From Streptomyces antimycoticus (GTDB lineage Bacteria > Actinomycetota > Actinomycetes > Streptomycetales > Streptomycetaceae), in contig NZ_BJHV01000001.1 in NCBI RefSeq assembly GCF_005405925.1, positions 10,416,001 through 10,480,000 on the forward strand: 64,000 bases of DNA, given 5' to 3'. Under the pieces are notes generated by a model, which saw nothing but the letters and a program-made list of their open reading frames with translations, ran no database searches and was not told where the DNA came from. Each line of letters opens with the position of its first letter. The first letter of the stretch is position 1. Positions 52,438 to 61,994 of the stretch are shown here, piece by piece. The position numbers and the translations under genes were made by a program.

Positions 52438-53517
52438 TCAGTGACGGCCCGGCAGCGCGTGGCGCAGGATCCGGCCCCAGGTGGAGGCGTACTGCTTGAG
52501 GAGCGGCCCTGTGGTGTAAGGGATCTTGTACTGTTCGCAGACCTTGCGTACCCGTGGAGCGATCTCGGCGTAGCGGTTGCTGGGCAGGTCGGGGTAGAGG
52601 TGGTGCTCGATCTGGTGGCTGAGGTTGCCGGTCAGGATGTGGAACAGGGTGCTGCCCTCGATGTTGGCCGAGCCCTGGATCTGCCGCAGGTACCACTGGG
52701 CGCGGGTCTCGCCCTCGACCTGCTCCTCGCTGAAGGTCTGCACGTCGTCGGGAAAGTGGCCGCAGAAGATGACAGTGTGCGACCACACGTTGCGTACGGT
52801 GTTGGCGGCGAGGTTGCCCAGCAGGCAGGGCAGGGCGGAGGGGCCGGCGAGCAGGGGGAACAGGAGGTAGTCCTTGGCGAGCTGGCGGATGGCTTTGCGG
52901 GCCAGGCCGCCGAGGCCGCCGAGGAAGGCGCGTACGCTCTTGCGGCCGGCGGCGACCGCGTCGGGTTCGAGGTCGTACAGGGCGATGCCCCACTCGAAGA
53001 CCGGCGGGAGCAGCGCGTTGTAGAGCGGCTGGGCGAGGTGGACGGGGTGCCAGGGCTGGTCGGCGCTCATCCGGCTGACCACATAACCGAGGTCGCGGTC
53101 GCGGCCCACCACGTTGGTCCAGGTGTGGTGCAGGTCGTTGTGGGTATGCCGCCAGGCGTCGGCGGGGGTGAGGTGGTCCCACTCCCAGGTGGTGGAGTGG
53201 ATGGCCGGGTCGCGCATCCAGTCCCACTGGCCGTGCAGGATGTTGTGGCCCAGCTCCATGTTCTCGAGGACCTTGGCTGTGGAGAGCATCGCGGTGCCGA
53301 CCACCCACGCGGGCGGGAAAAGGGACACGGCGAGGGCGGCTCGGCCGCCGGTCTCCAGCCCGCGTTGCGCGGCGATCACCGTGTGGATGTAGCGGGCGTC
53401 GGCGGCGCCGCGCTCGGCCAGGACATCGGCGCGGATTTGGTTGAGTTCCTGGCCGAAGGCCTCGATCTGCTGGTCGGTCAGCTCGGCGGGAGAGGGAGCG
53501 AGGGGCTGTGCCGTCAC
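52438..53517 (-). CDS. Membrane acyl-CoA/fatty-acid desaturase
   Basis: A 359-residue di-iron membrane desaturase with all three His boxes: HNILHGQWDW (near residue 95), HTHNDLHHTW (near residue 125) and HQIEHHLYP (near residue 300), plus hydrophobic stretches before and between them. It introduces a double bond into a fatty acyl chain using O2 and electrons from a ferredoxin-type reductase. The gene for exactly such a reductase lies directly upstream on the same strand, as in the mycobacterial DesA3/Rv3230c pair. Start ATG 53517. Confidence 0.94.
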   Translation of the reverse strand: MTAQPLAPSPAELTDQQIEAFGQELNQIRADVLAERGAADARYIHTVIAAQRGLETGGRAALAVSLFPPAWVVGTAMLSTAKVLENMELGHNILHGQWDWMRDPAIHSTTWEWDHLTPADAWRHTHNDLHHTWTNVVGRDRDLGYVVSRMSADQPWHPVHLAQPLYNALLPPVFEWGIALYDLEPDAVAAGRKSVRAFLGGLGGLARKAIRQLAKDYLLFPLLAGPSALPCLLGNLAANTVRNVWSHTVIFCGHFPDDVQTFSEEQVEGETRAQWYLRQIQGSANIEGSTLFHILTGNLSHQIEHHLYPDLPSNRYAEIAPRVRKVCEQYKIPYTTGPLLKQYASTWGRILRHALPGRH

Positions 53518-53574
53518 GGGGTCTTCTCCTCGAGTGTCGGGGATGGGCGGGTGCCGTACCGAACGGGCGGTGGT

Positions 53575-54680
53575 TCACAACTCGAGGGCGAGCTGGCCCT
53601 GCGCGGCGGAGACGCAGGTCTGAATGAGGTCGCCGGGTTCGCCGTGCACCTGGCCGGTGCGCAGGTCGCGCACCCGGCCGTGGACGAGCCGAGCGGCGCA
53701 GCCGAAGCAGATGCCGCGTCGGCAGCCGTACGGCATGGCGACTCCTGCCTGCTCGCCCACTTCCAGGAGCGGTGCGGCCGCGCCCGCGTCCGCCGCGGTA
53801 CCGGTGCGGGTGAAGCGGACGCGGCCGCCCCGTCCGCGGCATGGGTCGGGAGCGGCGGGGTGAGGCTGAAGCGCTCCACCCGCAGCCGGTGGGACCGGCC
53901 GGCACTCGCCCAGTGCTGTTCGGCGGCGTCGAGCATGGCGGCCGGTCCGCAGGCCCAGGTGTCGCGCTCGTCCCAGTCCGGGCAGAGCTGTACCAGTCGT
54001 CCGGGCGTCAGACGGCCGAGCGCGGGCCGTGTGCAGTGCTCGTGGAAGTGCAGCCAGGGCTGCCGGCCGGCGAGGTCCCGGAGCTCGGTACGGAAGATCA
54101 TCCGGGCCGGTGTGGGCGCGCAGTGCACGAGCACCACGTCCGGACGGGGCTCCGGGCAGGCGGCGAGCGTGCGCAGGATGCCCATGGCCGGGGTGATGCC
54201 GCTGCCGGCCGTCAGCAGGAGCATCCGGTCCGGGAGTGAATCGGGCAGGGTGAAGTCGCCCTGGGCGGGGCCGAGCCGCAGAGCGGTGCCCGGAGCGGTG
54301 CGGTACGCCAGGCGTGGCGAGACCCGGCCGCCGGGTACCGCCTTCACGGTGACCCGCAGGAGCCCGCCCGGCCGCTCGGGGCAGGTGAGCGAGTACGTTC
54401 GCCAGTGCCAGGCCCCGTCGATCTCCACGCCGACGGGCAGGTACTGCCCCGCCCGGTGGCCGGCCCAGCCTCGGCCGGGCCTGATGGCGAGGGTGGTGGC
54501 GTCGGCCGTCTCCGGCCGTACCGCCACCACGCGCCCGCTGGGGTGCCGGGTGGACAGCAGCGGGTCCAGCAGCGCGAGGTAGTCGTCGGGGTGCGCGGGG
54601 GTGGTGAGCCAGCCTGCTGCCTTCAGCAGCGGGCCGGCGAGACGACTGTGCAGCGTGCGAAGGGCAGGCTGTACGGGCAT
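53575..54680 (-). pseudogene. Ferredoxin-NADP reductase/2Fe-2S oxidoreductase, frameshifted before the ferredoxin domain
   Basis: Electron-transfer partner of the desaturase. The FAD domain (HRAGQYLPVGVEIDGAWHWR, TYSLTCPE), the NAD domain (MLLLTAGSGITPAMGILRTL, TWACGPAAMLDAAEQHW) and then RVERFSLTPP are in one frame. The C-terminal 2Fe-2S ferredoxin domain (CRRGICFGCAARL...IQTC) is in the next frame, ending at 53575. The shift is at a CCCC run, 53828-53831; one more base gives RVRFTRTGTAADAG and a complete protein of about 368 residues. As sequenced, the first frame would run to 53514 without the iron-sulfur domain. AGGAG precedes ATG 54680. Probably intact in the living strain. Confidence 0.85.
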
Positions 54681-55012
54681 CCCGTACTCCTCTGCGAGGG
54701 GGCGGTACCGGTCACGCCACTGGGCTTCGTCACCTCATGGCGCGGACGGTGGACGGATAGTCACCGACCTGGCTTGCGCTTCAGGCTACGGGTGCCCACC
54801 TGTAAGCCGCAAACCGGATAAGTCGCCCAGTCGGATGCCGCGTGCCCACAGAGCCGGGCTCCACCGCGCACCCGCACCCGCACCCGCACCCGCTCATGGC
54901 TCCCAGCCCGTACCGAGCGCCCTGGCCTCATCCGCTTGACGGCGGACGCAACCGCCCCCGATCCGCAGCGCTCCGGCCCTGTCGACCCGGGGAGCCCCGT
55001 CGAGATGCCCTC
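54681..55012. other. Intergenic stretch with a hexamer repeat
   Basis: No gene found between the reductase and the phosphatase. Four tandem copies of GCACCC lie at 54868-54891. No clear promoter could be seen. Confidence 0.45.
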
Positions 55013-56166
55013 TTACGCGGTCTCCACAGCGGCGAGGTGATCGGCGGTACCCCCGCGCCACTCGACAAGGAACAGGGTCGCGTCGTCTGTGGTGATCCCG
55101 CCGCGTCCGCGCATCAGCGCGTGCGAAAGGCGCCGTACCGTCTCCTGTGCGCCTTCGCCCGCCCGCCCCGCGCGCTCGATGAAGTCGATCAGGCGATTCT
55201 CGCCGAACTGCTCGCCGCCCGTCTCATGCTCCTTGACCAGGCCGTCGGTGAAGAAGAGGATGCGGTCGCCACGAACCAGCGTCTGCTCGCTGATCTGCGG
55301 CTGAGCGTCCCCGAAACCCACCGGCAGGGTGCCCGGATTCTCCAGCGCCTGGACGACCCGGAGGCCGCGGATCAGCAGAGGCGCCGGGTGGCCGGCGTTG
55401 ACCCATTGCAGGTGGCCCGTTGCGACATCCAGGCGCACCATCTGCGCTGTGACGAAGTGATCGGGCCCGAACTGCCGTCGATGGCGGCGTCCAGAACGCA
55501 TAGAGTTCGGCCAGTCCGACATCGGTGCGTCTGGCATGCCGGTAGGCGCCGATGGCGACGGTCGCCAGGACGGCGGCGTCCAGGCCGTGACCCATCGCGT
55601 CGATGACGGCCACGTGCAGGATGTCCCCGTTGAGGGCGTAGTCGAAGCTGTCACCTGCGATGTCGTAGGCGGGCTCGAGGATTCCCGCCACCGCGACCTG
55701 CGGTGTGGCTATGGTCATCGGGGGCACCAACGACCACTGGATCTCCGCGGCCACGCTCATCGCTTCGCGGCGCCGGGTCCGCAGGAACAGGTCGGTGTAG
55801 CTGTTCTTGGTGACCAGCAGGTCGGCGACCAGGACCGCCATTCGCCGCAGCAACCGACGAACGTCGTCATCGATGCTGTCGAGAGTGAGTGCCAGCACCC
55901 CCACGGTGTCGCTGCCGTCGAGAAGCGGCAGGAACATCCGCACCCCGTCCACCCGGGGCTCTTCGACCGTGGCGGCGAGGAGGAACGCCCTGCGTGCCCA
56001 GGAGCCGTCGATCAGCTCAGGCTCCCCGGCCCCCAGTCTCCTGCCCGGCAGCGGCGACAGCACCAGCTGGTCGTAGTCCTTGCAGGAGGATCGAGACATC
56101 CCGACCGCCGATCCTGCCCAGTACCTCCGCCACCAGCGGGCCGCGGCGCGGGGGACCGCCCAGCAC
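55013..56166 (-). pseudogene. PP2C/SpoIIE-type serine phosphatase with three frameshifts
   Basis: A stage II sporulation E-like phosphatase of the kind used in Streptomyces signalling. Segments in order: LVAEVLGRIGGRDVSILLQ, DYDQLVLSPLPGRRLGAGEP, MFLPLLDGSDTVGVLALTLD, then the PP2C core AGILEPAYDIAGDSFDYAL, VIDAMGHGLDAAVLATVAIG, VTAQMVRLDVATGHLQWVNA and ILFFTDGLVKE, with the metal-binding Asp residues intact. The segments lie in different frames: an extra base near 56080 and two missing bases near 55497 and 55474. Correcting three single bases yields one protein of about 385 residues from GTG 56166 (AGGAGG upstream). Either a decaying gene beside an IS or a run of sequence errors. Confidence 0.75.
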
Positions 56167-56423
56167 CGGTCTGCCTCCTGGCACGCGAGCCTCACCTGCG
56201 CGGGCGTGCCGGCCGTAGCGCTGGCGGTATCCGCCCTGCGCGGCCGGCGAACGGACGGCGGCGTACCCGGCCCCCTCGAGCCGGTCCACGACGCGACGCA
56301 GCGGGCGGGGACACGGGGGAGACCGGCGCCCCACCCGTAGCCCGGCCCGTATCAGTGGCCGTGGCGGCTCCCGGAGGTGTGGGGCGCCATCTCTCGGTTC
56401 ATGCGCGCGGCTCGGCTGCCCTA

Positions 56424-57315
56424 GGATCTGTCGTCAAATGATCTTCGGTCGGGGATTATGGTCGGGTGATACGTCGCCATGAACTGTCCGATGCCGAGTG
56501 GGCCTTCGTGCAGCCGTTGCTGCCCCGGTCCGAGCGGGGCCGCAGGCGGCTGGACGACCGGACGGTCCTCAACGGGATCGTGTGGAAGTTCCGGACCGGT
56601 ACGGCCTGGCGGGATGTGCCCGAGCGGTACGGTTCCTGGGCCACGCTGCACACCCGCTTCCGCCGGTGGGCCAAGGACGGCACCTTCGAGCGGATGCTCC
56701 GGGCCGCCCAGGCCAGGGCCGACGCGGCCGGGGACATCGAGTGGCTGGTGTCGGTCGACTCCACGATTGTCCGGGCCCACCAGCACGCGGCCGGGGCGCG
56801 AAAAGGGGGCTTTGCGCCCCGGGACTCGGCCGGTCCAGAGGCGGCCTGACCAGCAAGATCCACCTGGCCTGCGACGCTGTGGGGCGACCGCTCGCCTTCA
56901 CCGTCACCGGCGGGAACACCAACGACTGCACCCAGTTCACCGCCGTGATGAAGGCGATCCGGGTGCCCCGGCTGGGACCGGGGCGGCCCCGGGTCCGCCC
57001 CGGCCACGTCATCGGCGACAAGGGCTACAGCTCCAAGGCCATACGCACCTGGCTGCGGCAACGGAACATCCGGCACACCATCCCGGAACGGTCCGACCAG
57101 ATCCGCAACCGGCTCCGACGCGGCAGCCGTGGCGGACGTCCGCCGGCCTTCGACAAGCACGTCTACAAGCGGCGCAACGTCGTCGAACGGTGCTTCAACC
57201 GCCTCAAGCAGTGGCGCGGCATCGCCACCCGCTATGACAAGACCGCCGAGTCCTACCAAGCGGCCATCACCCTCGCATCGCTGCTGATGTGGGCGTGACA
57301 TTTGACGACAGATCC
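56424..57315 (+). mobile_element. IS5-family (IS427 group) insertion sequence, complete
   Basis: An 892-base element with perfect 17-base terminal inverted repeats, GGATCTGTCGTCAAATG at 56424-56440 and its complement at 57299-57315. It is flanked by TA, or by CTAG if the ends are counted one base further in (56421-56424 and 57315-57318). This fits IS427-group elements, which use TA or CTAG-like targets. It contains a single transposase gene in two overlapping frames. Both ends and the catalytic residues are intact, so it looks recently active. Confidence 0.92.
56466..57298 (+). CDS. IS5-family transposase made by -1 ribosomal frameshifting
   Basis: The first frame (56466-56849) carries the DNA-binding part (LSDAEWAFVQPLLPRSERG, WKFRTGTAWRDVPERYGSW) and the first catalytic Asp (VSVDSTIVRAHQHAAG). 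The second frame, one base back, carries RGGLTSKIHLACDAVGRPL, the second Asp in GHVIGDKGYSS and the Glu in ERCFNRLKQWRGIATRYDK, ending at 57298. The overlap contains A4G5 at 56801-56809, a slippery sequence of the type used for programmed -1 frameshifting in IS427-group elements. The fusion would be about 277 residues with a full DDE set. Confidence 0.9.
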
Positions 57316-57439
57316 TAGCGGCCGGCGCCGGTCCGGGAACTTGCGGCTCTGGTGTCCGCCGCGGCCACGGGGGCGACCTGGGAGGAGTTCGACTGACCTC
57401 CGGCCTCCGCGGCCACTCGGCCTTCCTTCGACGGTGGGC

Positions 57440-57976
57440 TCAGACGCTGGAGAAGACCTGGGCGAAGTCCAGCCGGGGCCCGTGCGGGCGGTGGCCGTCC
57501 GGTGTCGGCCTGCCGATGTTGACCACCATCAGCGCCGAGTGCTTCGTGTCGGCGAAGAACTCTCGATCGACGCCCTCCGGGTCGAATCCGCTCATCGGCC
57601 CGGCGGCCAGCCCGGCAGCGCGCACCGCGATGATGAAGTACGCCGCCTGGAGCGCACCGTCCGGGACGGCCGACCGGCGCGCAACGGCCAGCACGGCGAC
57701 CAGCGGTGCCCGCGCGGTCTTATCCCGGTTGCCCCGCGACGTGTGGCGCAGCAGCCTCTCCCGGCCCGCCGCAGAGCGCACCAGAACCACGCGCAGCGGT
57801 TGCCCGCCGGAGGCGGTGGGGACGGATTTCACCAGATCGTGGATCTCCCTGACGGTCTCGTCCGAGACCGGTCCGTCAGTGAAGGCGTTGGCGGTATGGG
57901 CCTGCCGGAACAGCAGGCTCTGGGAGGCGGAATCCAGGGCCAGGTGGCTGCCCGTGCCGCTGTCCGGGCCGGTCAC
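57440..57976 (-). CDS. Nitroreductase family protein (RutE/HadB-like)
   Basis: A 178-residue FMN-dependent nitroreductase-fold protein of the RutE group: LLFRQAHTANAFTDGPVSDE, HDLVKSVPTASGGQPLRVVL (FMN-binding Ser-rich segment), ALQAAYFIIAVRAAGLAAGP, MSGFDPEGVDREFFADTKH and ALMVVNIGRPTPDG. RutE reduces malonic semialdehyde; relatives reduce other small electrophiles. The GTG start at 57976 overlaps the TGA of the upstream GST-like gene (GTGA, 57973-57976), so the two form one unit. The open frame continues upstream, but that part is GST coding sequence. Confidence 0.85.
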   Translation of the reverse strand: MTGPDSGTGSHLALDSASQSLLFRQAHTANAFTDGPVSDETVREIHDLVKSVPTASGGQPLRVVLVRSAAGRERLLRHTSRGNRDKTARAPLVAVLAVARRSAVPDGALQAAYFIIAVRAAGLAAGPMSGFDPEGVDREFFADTKHSALMVVNIGRPTPDGHRPHGPRLDFAQVFSSV

Positions 57977-58705
57977 GCGGCCTCCGCGGCCACGCCGTGG
58001 GTGAGAAGGAGGCCACGGTGGAAGGCGGGATGGGAGCGCAGCCGGCGCACATAGCCGGCGAGGCGTGGATACCGGGCGGCGAGGGGCGCCCCGTCGGCGT
58101 CGCGGTCGTCGAGGTGCACGAGTACCGCCCACAGGTCCACATCCGCCGCGGTCAGCTCTCCTCCCGGGACGAAGGGCCCCGAGGCCAGCCGGGCATCGAG
58201 GGGCGCCAGCGTGGCGGGGAGGTCCGCCACGAGAGCGTGGACGGCGTCGATGCCGGCGGCGAGCACCGCCGGACGCAGACGGGGCCGACCCGGTTCGCCG
58301 GGGTCACCGAGGCGCACGGCGAGATCGCGGAGGATGTCGGGCGTGTGGTTGCTGACCACACGCCCGTTCCACCGGTCGCACAGCGCGGGCACGGTCAGCG
58401 GTCCGTCGTAGCGGTGCCAGGTGGCCTCGTAGGCCCTGCGCAGGGACGCTGTCGCCGCGTCAGCCGTGGCCCCCGGGGAAGCGACGAGTGGGGTCGATGG
58501 AATCGCTGAGCCGCAACAGGGCCAGGGTGATCGCGACGCGTAGCGAATGCGGACGTCCCGGTGACAGATACACCTCATACCGGTGCGGTGCCGGATAGAA
58601 ACCGCCGGCGAGGTCGGTTCCGATGCGGCTGCGGATGCGGTGGGGCGATGCGAGTGGGATGGGGGATGTGTCGTGACATGAACGGAGCGCATTCGTCTCG
58701 GGCAT
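57973..58705 (-). pseudogene. GST-like (glutathionyl-hydroquinone reductase type) protein, one frameshift
   Basis: A GST-fold protein in two frames. The N-terminal thioredoxin-like part reads FYPAPHRYEVYLSPGRPHSL and RVAITLALLRLSDSIDP in the frame from ATG 58705. The helical C-domain follows in the next frame: LRRAYEATWHRYDGPLTVPA, LCDRWNGRVVSNHTPDILRD, ELTAADVDLWAVLVHLDDRD. Removing one base near 58489 joins DSIDP to LVASPGATADA and gives about 243 residues. VSNHTPDILRD is the hallmark of the ECM4/YqjG hydroquinone reductase group, although the Cys-Pro active site is altered (SPGRPHS). Actinomycetes use mycothiol, so the cosubstrate is uncertain. Overlaps the nitroreductase start. Confidence 0.75.
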
Positions 58706-59081
58706 GACTCTTCCAAGCGCGTGGCGGGCCCCGGACCGCTCGAGGCCCGGGTGGATAGGGGCCGGTGGCTGAATGCGCCTCGGGCCCCTGAGGCGATGGC
58801 CGCTCCCTGAGAACGGTCGCGATCAGAGGGGCTGGGCGCCTGCTGGGCGGTAGGAGCTGCAGATCCGCAGCAGGTCGATGTGCAGCCGCCGGGTCAGGGA
58901 GCGAGGACGGAGCGGGTGCGCCGGCCGCGGATGCCGACGGGCCCATGCCCGCGTGTCGTCAGTCCGGAACATCTCCACCGATCCCGTCATCGGGGTGCCC
59001 GCGTCAGCGAGGTCGCCCACACTCTCGTCGGGCTACCCATGGGCGCCATGGAATATGCCGCAGCCTCGTCCGAGTTGACGA
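58706..59081. other. Intergenic stretch upstream of the sulfur-type control region
   Basis: No supported gene. Several short frames exist but lack start signals and family resemblance. Confidence 0.4.
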
Positions 59082-59111
59082 TTGCGTGAGGTCACCGACC
59101 TCACGTAGCGT
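59082..59111 (+). promoter_or_regulatory. Promoter with internal palindromic operator
   Basis: -35 TTGCGT (59082-59087), an 18-base spacer and -10 TAGCGT (59106-59111). The spacer is almost filled by a perfect inverted repeat, GTGAGGTC-ACC-GACCTCAC (59086-59104), a likely repressor site. It drives the leader peptide ORF at 59165 and the monooxygenase genes beyond. Confidence 0.65.
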
Positions 59112-59164
59112 TCAGAGATATCAACCCGGGCCCGAAGGCCCGTCGACTACGGGAACGGGAGGCG

Positions 59165-59287
59165 ATGGTGTCGCGACCGATCACCTGCCCGCCCGCGCCC
59201 ACTGCGGCCCTCCGCGGGGGTGTCCGCCTGTACTCCCGGCACCACATCGACCTGCTGCGCGTGGCCGGCGCGCTCTGTCGCCGCTGA
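59165..59287 (+). CDS. Cysteine-attenuation-type leader peptide
   Basis: A 40-codon ORF starting at ATG 59165 (or GTG 59168) with GGGAGG 4 bases upstream. It ends SRHHIDLLRVAGALCRR and a stop. The string R-H-(V/I)-D-L-x-R-(3)-A-(L/I)-C-x-R at the very end is the pattern of short leader peptides found upstream of cysteine, sulfate and sulfonate genes in actinomycetes, in which ribosome behaviour at the terminal Cys codon is thought to set expression of the following genes. Here it is followed at once by a strong hairpin and four LLM flavin monooxygenases. The peptide itself probably has no other function. Confidence 0.75.
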   Translation: MVSRPITCPPAPTAALRGGVRLYSRHHIDLLRVAGALCRR

Positions 59288-59289
59288 CC

Positions 59290-59336
59290 TGATCACCTCA
59301 AGGACACCGCGCCCTCCCGATGAGGGGCGGTGATCA
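59290..59336 (+). terminator. Attenuator-like hairpins after the leader peptide
   Basis: Two structures compete. An inner hairpin pairs 59307-59316 with 59322-59330 (nine pairs, one bulge, loop CCGAT). An outer repeat pairs TGATCACC at 59290-59297 with GGTGATCA at 59329-59336. The outer left arm begins only three bases after the leader stop, so a ribosome stalled there would cover it. No T run follows, so it may control translation of the gene at 59366 rather than termination. Confidence 0.55.
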
Positions 59337-59365
59337 CCTATGGCCGACCAGGGAGGCACCCCTTC

Positions 59366-60597
59366 GTGTCCGAGTCCTCGTCGACGTCCTCGTCGACGTC
59401 CTCATCCACACCCCTGCATCTCGCTGTCGCCCTCGACGGGGCGGGCTGGCACCCGGCCGCATGGCGCGAGCCGCACGCCCGGCCCCGTGAGCTGTTCGAC
59501 GCCGCGTACTGGACCGATGTCGTCACCGAGGCCGAACGCGGTCTGCTCGACTTCGTGACCTTCGAGGACGGGCTCTCGCTCCAGTCCTCGCACCGCACGG
59601 AGCCCGACGGCCGCACCGACCAGGTGCGCGGGCGGCTGGACGCGGTGCTCATCGCCTCCCGGGTCGCACCGGTGACCCGGCACATCGGGCTGGTGCCTAC
59701 CGTCGTCGCCACCCACACCGAGCCGTTCCACATCTCCAAGGCGATCGCCACCCTGGATTACGTCAGCACCGGCCGTGCGGGGCTGCGGCTCCGGGTGTCC
59801 AGGCGGCGCCACGAGGCGGAACACTTCGGCCGCCGCACCATTCCCCGCTTCGGCCCGAGGATCTGGACACCCCGGTGGTCCGGGAGCTGACCGCCGAGCT
59901 CTTCGAGGAGGCCACCGACTACATCGAGGTGGTACGCCGCCTCTGGGACAGCTGGGAGGATGACGCCGAGATCCGGGACGCCGCCACCGGCCGCTTCATC
60001 GACCGCGACAAGCTGCACTACATCGACTTCCAGGGCAGGCAGTTCAGCGTCAAGGGCCCCTCGATCACGCCCAGGCCACCTCAGGGACAGCCGGTCGTCA
60101 GCGCACTGGCCCATCAGAGCGTGCCCTACCGGCTGGTGGCAACCTCCACCGACATCGGCTACGTCACCCCGCACGACACGGACCAGGCCCGCGCCGTCAT
60201 CGCCGAGATCCGCGCCGCCCAGGCCGCGGCGGGCCGCGCGGCGGAGCCCGTGCACCTCTTCGGCGACCTGGTGGTGTTCCTCGACGACGAACCGGGTGCC
60301 GCGGCCGCCCGCCTGGAGCGCCTGGACACCCTCGCGGGCTACCCGTACACCAGCGACGCCAAGGTGTTCACCGGGACCCCCGCACAGCTCGCTGATCTGC
60401 TTCTGACCTGGCAGCGAACCGGACTGTCGGGCTTCCGGCTGCGCCCCGGTGCGATCGGTCACGACCTCGAGGCGATCACCCGCGGTCTGGTGCCCGAACT
60501 CCAGCGCCGCGGCGCCTTCCGCCGGTCCTATGAGGCCGACACCCTGCGCGGGCTGCTGGGCCTCGCCCGGCCCGCCAATCGCTACGCCACCATCTGA
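59366..60597 (+). pseudogene. LLM-class flavin monooxygenase 1, one frameshift
   Basis: A bacterial luciferase-like TIM-barrel protein in two frames. The first (GTG 59366 after GGAGG, to about 59855) has LHLAVALDGAGWHPAAWRE, LLDFVTFEDGLSL, IGLVPTVVATHTEPFHISKA and IATLDYVSTGRAGLRLRVS, the LLM core. The second reads DTPVVRELTAELFEEATDYI, EVVRRLWDSWEDDA, FSVKGPSITPRPPQGQPVV and on to 60597. One base missing in a CCC run at 59854-59856 accounts for the break; repaired it gives RFGPEDLDTPVVRE and about 410 residues. A short repeat of TCCTCGTCGACG near 59373 encodes SSST units at the N-terminus. It probably uses reduced FMN to oxidise a sulfur compound or related substrate. Confidence 0.85.
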
Positions 60598-60617
60598 GCG
60601 GGAAGGACCACCCGACC

Positions 60618-61994
60618 ATGAGCACACCGCTCAAGCAGATCCACCTGGCGGCCCACTTCCCCGGTGTCAACAACACCACGGTGTGGAGCGATCCGCAGGC
60701 CGGCAGCCATATCGAGTTCAGCTCGTTCGCACACTTCGCGCGGACCGCCGAGCGTGCCAAGTTCGACTTCCTGTTCCTCGCCGAAGGGCTTCGGCTGCGT
60801 GAACAGGGCGGCAAAATCTATGACTTGGACGTCGTGGGGCGGCCGGACACCTTCACCATCCTCACGGCGCTCGCCGCCGTCACCGAACGGCTGGGCCTCA
60901 CCGGCACCATCAACTCCACCTTCAACGAGCCCTACGAAGTAGCCCGCCAGTTCGCCAGCCTGGACCATCTGTCGGGCGGGCGCGCCGCGTGGAATGTCGT
61001 CACCTCCTGGGACGCCTTCACCGGGGAGAACTTCCGCCGTGGCGGCTTCCTCCCGCAGGACCAGCGGTACTCCAGGGCCAAGGAGTTCCTGGCCACCGCC
61101 ACCGAGCTGTTCGACTCCTGGCGTGGTGACGAGATCGTCGCCGACCAGGCATCCGGCACCTTCCTCGACGACGCGCGGGCCGGTGCCTTCGCCCACCAGG
61201 GACAGCACTTCGACATCGCCGGGCAGTTCAACGTCCCGCGCAGCCCGCAGGGCCGCCCGGTGATCTTCCAGGCCGGTGACTCCGAAGAGGGCCGGGAGTT
61301 CGCCGCGGCCGGCGCCGACGCCATCTTCAGCCGGTACAGCACCCTCGAGGAAGGCCAGGCGTTCTACACGGACGTCAAAGGCCGCCTCGCCCGCCACGGC
61401 CGCACCCACGACCAGCTGCTGATCCTGCCCGCGGCCACCTTCGTCCTCGGCGACAGCGACGCCGAGGCCCAGGAGCTGGCCCGGGACGTACGCCGCCAAC
61501 AGGTCAGCGGCGCCACCGCGATCAAACACCTTGAGTTCGTCTGGAACCGTGACCTGTCCGCGTACGACCCGGACGGCCCCCTCCCGGACATCGACCCCGA
61601 CCCCGGTGAGCACACCATCGCCCGTGGCCGCGCCCAGGTGCGGATGTACCGCGATCCGCTGGCCGTCGCCCGGGAGTGGCGGGAGCTGGCGGCGGCCAAC
61701 AAGTGGTCCATCCGTGACCTGGTCATCGAGACCGGCAACCGCCAGTCCTTCATCGGCTCCCCGGCCACGGTCGCCGAGACCATCAACTCCTTCGTCCAGG
61801 CCGATGCCAGTGACGGCTTCATCCTCGTCCCGCACATCACCCCCGGTGGGCTGGACACCTTCGCCGAAACCGTCGTCCCGCTGCTGCAGGAGCGCGGCGT
61901 GTTCCGCACCGAGTACGAGGGCACGACCCTGCGCGACCACCTCGGCCTGGCACACCCCGGCACCGAGGCGCACCAGGAACGGGCCGCGTCATGA
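60618..61994 (+). CDS. LLM-class flavin monooxygenase 2 (NtaA/DmoA-like)
   Basis: A 458-residue FMNH2-dependent monooxygenase of the NtaA/SnaA/DmoA group: IHLAAHFPGVNNTTVWSDP, KFDFLFLAEGLRLREQ, LGLTGTINSTFNEPYEVARQ, FASLDHLSGGRAAWNVVTSW (family signature near residue 118), FNVPRSPQGRPVIFQAGDS and GSPATVAETINSFVQ near the end. Members cleave C-S or C-N bonds in nitrilotriacetate, dimethyl sulfide, dibenzothiophene sulfone and similar compounds. It needs a separate flavin reductase, not seen in the window. Start ATG 60618. It overlaps the next gene by ATGA at 61991-61994, so the monooxygenases form an operon. Confidence 0.94.
   Translation: MSTPLKQIHLAAHFPGVNNTTVWSDPQAGSHIEFSSFAHFARTAERAKFDFLFLAEGLRLREQGGKIYDLDVVGRPDTFTILTALAAVTERLGLTGTINSTFNEPYEVARQFASLDHLSGGRAAWNVVTSWDAFTGENFRRGGFLPQDQRYSRAKEFLATATELFDSWRGDEIVADQASGTFLDDARAGAFAHQGQHFDIAGQFNVPRSPQGRPVIFQAGDSEEGREFAAAGADAIFSRYSTLEEGQAFYTDVKGRLARHGRTHDQLLILPAATFVLGDSDAEAQELARDVRRQQVSGATAIKHLEFVWNRDLSAYDPDGPLPDIDPDPGEHTIARGRAQVRMYRDPLAVAREWRELAAANKWSIRDLVIETGNRQSFIGSPATVAETINSFVQADASDGFILVPHITPGGLDTFAETVVPLLQERGVFRTEYEGTTLRDHLGLAHPGTEAHQERAAS

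Noticed and set aside
54868..54891. GCACCC repeats as a possible CRISPR or origin iteron
   Set aside because: Only four head-to-tail hexamers without spacers; simple slippage repeat.
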